A stretch of DNA of 64,000 bases from positions 310,001 to 374,000 of the forward strand of contig NZ_JFFR01000002.1 in the NCBI RefSeq assembly GCF_000695685.1, given 5' to 3'. A program made the position numbers and the translations under genes. How positions within the stretch are numbered: position 1 is the first letter of the stretch; each line of letters opens with the position of its first letter. The notes beneath the pieces were generated by a model. That model searched no databases. It saw only the letters and a program-made list of their open reading frames with translations, and was not told where the DNA came from. The DNA is from Vibrio fortis. GTDB lineage: Bacteria > Pseudomonadota > Gammaproteobacteria > Enterobacterales > Vibrionaceae. Shown in pieces: positions 61,764 through 64,000 of the stretch.

Positions 61764-62498
61764 ATGAATTTCCCATACAGAAATATCGTGATTCTCACAG
61801 GTGCTGGGATCTCGGCAGAATCAGGAATACAGACTTTTCGTGCGCAGGACGGATTATGGGAAAACCACAAGATCGAAGATGTGGCGACCCCCGAAGGCTT
61901 TCAACGAGACCCTGATTTGGTTCAAGCATTTTATAATAAGCGCCGTAAAGGACTGCAAAGCCCCGATATTGAGCCTAATGCTGCACACAAAGCGCTAGGG
62001 GAGCTTGAGAAGCGTTTAGATGGGAAAGTCACCATCATCACACAGAATATCGATAACCTTCATGAGAGAGGCGGTAGCGACAATGTGATACACATGCACG
62101 GCGAACTCCTAAAAGCCCGTTGCAGTGAATCGAATCAGGTTATTGAGCACAAAGATGACATTCTGACTGGTGAGCTATGTCATTGTTGCCAAATCCCAGC
62201 TCAGATGAGGCCTCACATTGTTTGGTTTGGTGAAATGCCACTACGTATGGGGGATATCTATTCAGCGTTAGAAGAAGCGGATCTATTTATTTCTATCGGT
62301 ACTTCTGGCGTAGTGTACCCAGCTGCAGGCTTTGTCCACGATGCGAAAATGCATGGCGCTCATACTATTGAAATTAATCTAGAGCCAAGCGCTGTAGAAA
62401 GCGAATTTGTTGAAAAGCGTTATGGTAAGGCAAGCATTGAAGTTCCTAAATTAGTTTCAGAACTCCTATACGAAGAGCCTAAAAGTTTAAGAGCTTGA
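61764..62498 (+). CDS. cobB: NAD-dependent protein deacylase (sirtuin) CobB
   Basis: This is a 244-residue class III sirtuin: [14 protein letters not shown] (NAD site), [12 protein letters not shown], the catalytic His in VIHMHGEL, a zinc site with ARCSES and ELCHCC, and [12 protein letters not shown]. The Ala-Tyr-Arg-type desuccinylase residues appear as AFYNKRRKG. It removes acetyl or succinyl groups from lysines. A 12-bp palindrome AGACCATGGTCT lies 74 bp upstream. Confidence 0.95.
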   Translation: MNFPYRNIVILTGAGISAESGIQTFRAQDGLWENHKIEDVATPEGFQRDPDLVQAFYNKRRKGLQSPDIEPNAAHKALGELEKRLDGKVTIITQNIDNLHERGGSDNVIHMHGELLKARCSESNQVIEHKDDILTGELCHCCQIPAQMRPHIVWFGEMPLRMGDIYSALEEADLFISIGTSGVVYPAAGFVHDAKMHGAHTIEINLEPSAVESEFVEKRYGKASIEVPKLVSELLYEEPKSLRA

Positions 62499-62531
62499 AA
62501 GGAAAAATAGTCTATCGGTTTGTATAAAAAG

Positions 62532-62562
62532 AAGGCATCACGATTCAATGTGATGCCTTGTT
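62532..62562. terminator. Terminator between cobB and the small convergent gene
   Basis: AAGGCATCAC, 8-nt loop, GTGATGCCTT, then TGTTTGTTTTT. Confidence 0.85.
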
Positions 62563-62600
62563 TGTTTTTGGTCTGATTCAACAGCACTACTCATATACAG

Positions 62601-62753
62601 TTAGTGCTTTTTGGCATAGAAAGCGATAGCTTCTTCACTGGTCATCCCGTAGTTTTGAATCAGGTCTACGAGTTGACGTTTTTCTTCTAGCTCAGCAAGA
62701 ATCTCTGGATCAGTTTCAATTTCATAGTCATCAATATCATCTATCGGCTTCAC
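62601..62753 (-). CDS. 50-residue small protein of unknown function (GTG start)
   Basis: The frame begins with GTG at 62753 behind AAGGAT with a 7-nt spacer and ends with TAA at 62601. The product is acidic and helical: an Asp/Ile-rich start (KPIDDIDDYEIETD), a Glu-Lys helix and an end MTSEEAIAFYAKKH. It has no Cys, signal or membrane segment. Good ribosome site, helical periodicity and isolation between terminator and upstream region make it credible as a real gene. Unknown family. Confidence 0.7.
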   Translation of the reverse strand: MKPIDDIDDYEIETDPEILAELEEKRQLVDLIQNYGMTSEEAIAFYAKKH

Positions 62754-62893
62754 GTCTTTTATCCTTCTGAACTACAACAAAAAAAGACTAGCATAACCAA
62801 CAGAGACTCAAGCAACAGTTCACACGAAGTGCGAGTTACAGAGCAAAAACAAACTTGTGTTTTGTCTTATAACGAAGCTCCTTCTACAGCAAA

Positions 62894-63679
62894 TTAAACA
62901 CTCTTCAAGCTGTGCTTGGCCTTCTTCATTGTGTACATCGCTTTGTCTGACGCAACCAAGGCCTGTTGAAAAGTGTCTTGTGTCGCAGGGGCTACACCAT
63001 ATGAAAAATCAATATTTTCGCCGTGAAGCAGATTGACAACCTGATCTATAAATTCAGCGCTACGTCCTTTGAGTGCAACCACGACAAACTCATCACCACC
63101 AATTCGAAATAGTAACTCGTCCTGAACCGCAGCTTGGCGAAGTACCTGAGAGAAGCGCACAATCATGAGATCACCTACATTATGACCTTTTAAATCATTC
63201 ACGCGTTTTAGGCCATCAAGGTCCAGATAGATAACATCGAACTCGGCGAGTGTAATTGTGTCGAATTTCTTTCGGTTAAACAGGCCGGTCAACTCATCAA
63301 TGTGGCTCTGAGCTTTAATGGAGGAGGTGAGTTGGGTAATACCAATCGCGATAAGTAAAAACGCGATCTGCAGTAAACCATCTTCAAGAAAAGTATCAAT
63401 GAGTTCATGGCGGTCTGCCCATTCATCAAGCCTCTCGAGCTCTGTTGCGACGTCATAACAAAGGTTGAAAATAAGGAGCAGAGCACCGAAGTGCAAGATC
63501 TTATGAGGGAGTATCGCTTTTCGAGCAACAGCATAGACATAAATTACGATGATCAGCGTATTGGTTTCAAAGAATAAGTCGTAGTTTGAATCTATGTCTG
63601 TCACAGAGCTCAAGCCAAGCATCACAAAGGAGCCTAGTAGCATTAGAGTGACAATCAATAGTATAGGGTTTGCCTTCAT
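62894..63679 (-). CDS. Membrane GGDEF protein (putative diguanylate cyclase)
   Basis: This is a 261-residue protein with four or five membrane helices (about 6-26, 38-55, 62-80, 105-122) and a GGDEF domain (about 130-261) with intact FRIGGDEFVVV and a YLDLDGLKRVND metal/nucleotide site. No RxxD inhibitory site stands out. It probably makes c-di-GMP, a signal that generally promotes biofilm. ATG 63679 is preferred over GTG 63691. Confidence 0.9.
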   Translation of the reverse strand: MKANPILLIVTLMLLGSFVMLGLSSVTDIDSNYDLFFETNTLIIVIYVYAVARKAILPHKILHFGALLLIFNLCYDVATELERLDEWADRHELIDTFLEDGLLQIAFLLIAIGITQLTSSIKAQSHIDELTGLFNRKKFDTITLAEFDVIYLDLDGLKRVNDLKGHNVGDLMIVRFSQVLRQAAVQDELLFRIGGDEFVVVALKGRSAEFIDQVVNLLHGENIDFSYGVAPATQDTFQQALVASDKAMYTMKKAKHSLKSV

Positions 63680-63734
63680 ATTAAATCGCACTTCGTGTTG
63701 TTAATTTTTATCCTATATAAAGTTTAGATAAAAA

Positions 63735-63756
63735 GAAAGCGGCCAACGCCGCTTTC
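63735..63756 (-). terminator. Terminator of the PotD-like gene
   Basis: GAAAGCGGC, loop of 4, GCCGCTTTC, followed on the minus strand by TTTTTATC. Confidence 0.88.
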
Positions 63757-63775
63757 ATATTCATTTAAAAATAAA

Positions 63776-64000
63776 CTAGTTGTTTACTTTTAGTTTTTGG
63801 AAGTACTCGTCATAAATAACGCTCGCTTCACCCACTTCGTCTTGCCAAAAACCGTTGTCCATTACAGATTGTGGTGGGAAAACGTTCTGATCTTCAGCGA
63901 ACTCTTTTGGTAGAAGAGGGTATGCCGTTTTAACTGGCGTTGGGTAGCCAATTTCTAGAGCAATTTTTGCTGCGTTTTCAGGGCGTAGTAGGAAGTCGAT
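63776..64000 (-). CDS. potD: PotD-like spermidine/putrescine-binding protein (C-terminal end only)
   Basis: Only the last 74 residues and TAG are in the window. They include FLLRPENAAKIALEIGYPTP, PLLPKEFAEDQ and a final FQKLKVNN, closely like the C-terminus of Vibrio and E. coli PotD, the periplasmic polyamine-binding protein of potABCD. The rest is to the right of the window. Confidence 0.8.
   Translation of the reverse strand: MDFLLRPENAAKIALEIGYPTPVKTAYPLLPKEFAEDQNVFPPQSVMDNGFWQDEVGEASVIYDEYFQKLKVNN

Noticed and set aside
1-64000. CRISPR arrays, tRNA/rRNA genes, insertion sequences, prophage or integrase genes
   Set aside because: Looked for but none recognised. The syp-proXWV junction shows no transposase or direct target repeats that would mark recent mobile insertion.

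Overview
The window is a stretch of a marine gammaproteobacterial chromosome, almost certainly from the genus Vibrio. Indicators are a syp/rbd-type symbiosis-polysaccharide locus in canonical gene order, norM divergent from riboflavin synthase, a DUF3802 gene, many chemoreceptors, and a formate dehydrogenase island linked to tungstate/molybdate genes. I see no rRNA, tRNA, CRISPR array, transposase or prophage gene.

Region 1 (1-19.6 kb, all minus strand) is a syp-type exopolysaccharide locus read from sypA at 19530 down to a truncated sypO at the left edge: A (STAS), B (OmpA lipoprotein), C (export protein with six SLBB repeats), D (CpsD-like), then G (sigma-54 regulator), H, I and J (glycosyltransferases), K (flippase), L (polymerase/ligase), M (acyltransferase), N (glycosyltransferase), O (Wzz). 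Where other vibrios carry sypE and sypF, this genome has a glycine betaine/choline-type ABC transporter (proX-proW-proV) and a stand-alone HPt gene. Sigma-54 promoters, together with repeated TTCTCA-N3-TGA sites that match the SypG enhancer described in V. fischeri, lie before sypA, sypI and (with a weaker promoter) sypM.

Region 2 (19.8-30.7 kb) is ordinary core genome: a periplasmic ATP-dependent DNA ligase, norM, riboflavin synthase, a cysteine-rich small protein, a fructosamine-kinase-like protein, an NlpC/P60 lipoprotein, a chemoreceptor, a fatty acid hydroxylase-like membrane protein, tapT and nagK.

Region 3 (30.9-59.9 kb) is organised around respiratory formate dehydrogenase. It has a tungstate-type ABC importer (tupABC) with mobA and a mobB-moeA fusion, a sigma-54 response regulator and Cache-type sensor kinase, fdhD, a DUF3305/DUF3306 pair, and the structural operon (Fe-S protein, TorD chaperone, small Tat protein, catalytic, electron-transfer and cytochrome b subunits, small membrane protein). 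Four sigma-54 promoters (tupA, fdhD, DUF3305, Fe-S protein) and five copies of one 17-bp dyad (about TGGGACA-N3-TGTCCCA) suggest that the regulator pair runs the whole set as one regulon. Inserted among these genes are two chemoreceptors, a VOC and a HAD protein, the ABC-F protein YbiT, and an uncharacterised pair: an MscS channel with an 801-residue membrane P-loop protein.

Region 4 (60-64 kb) holds amtB with a sigma-54 promoter and NtrC-like sites, the sirtuin cobB, a 50-residue small gene, a membrane GGDEF protein and the C-terminal end of a PotD-like polyamine-binding protein.
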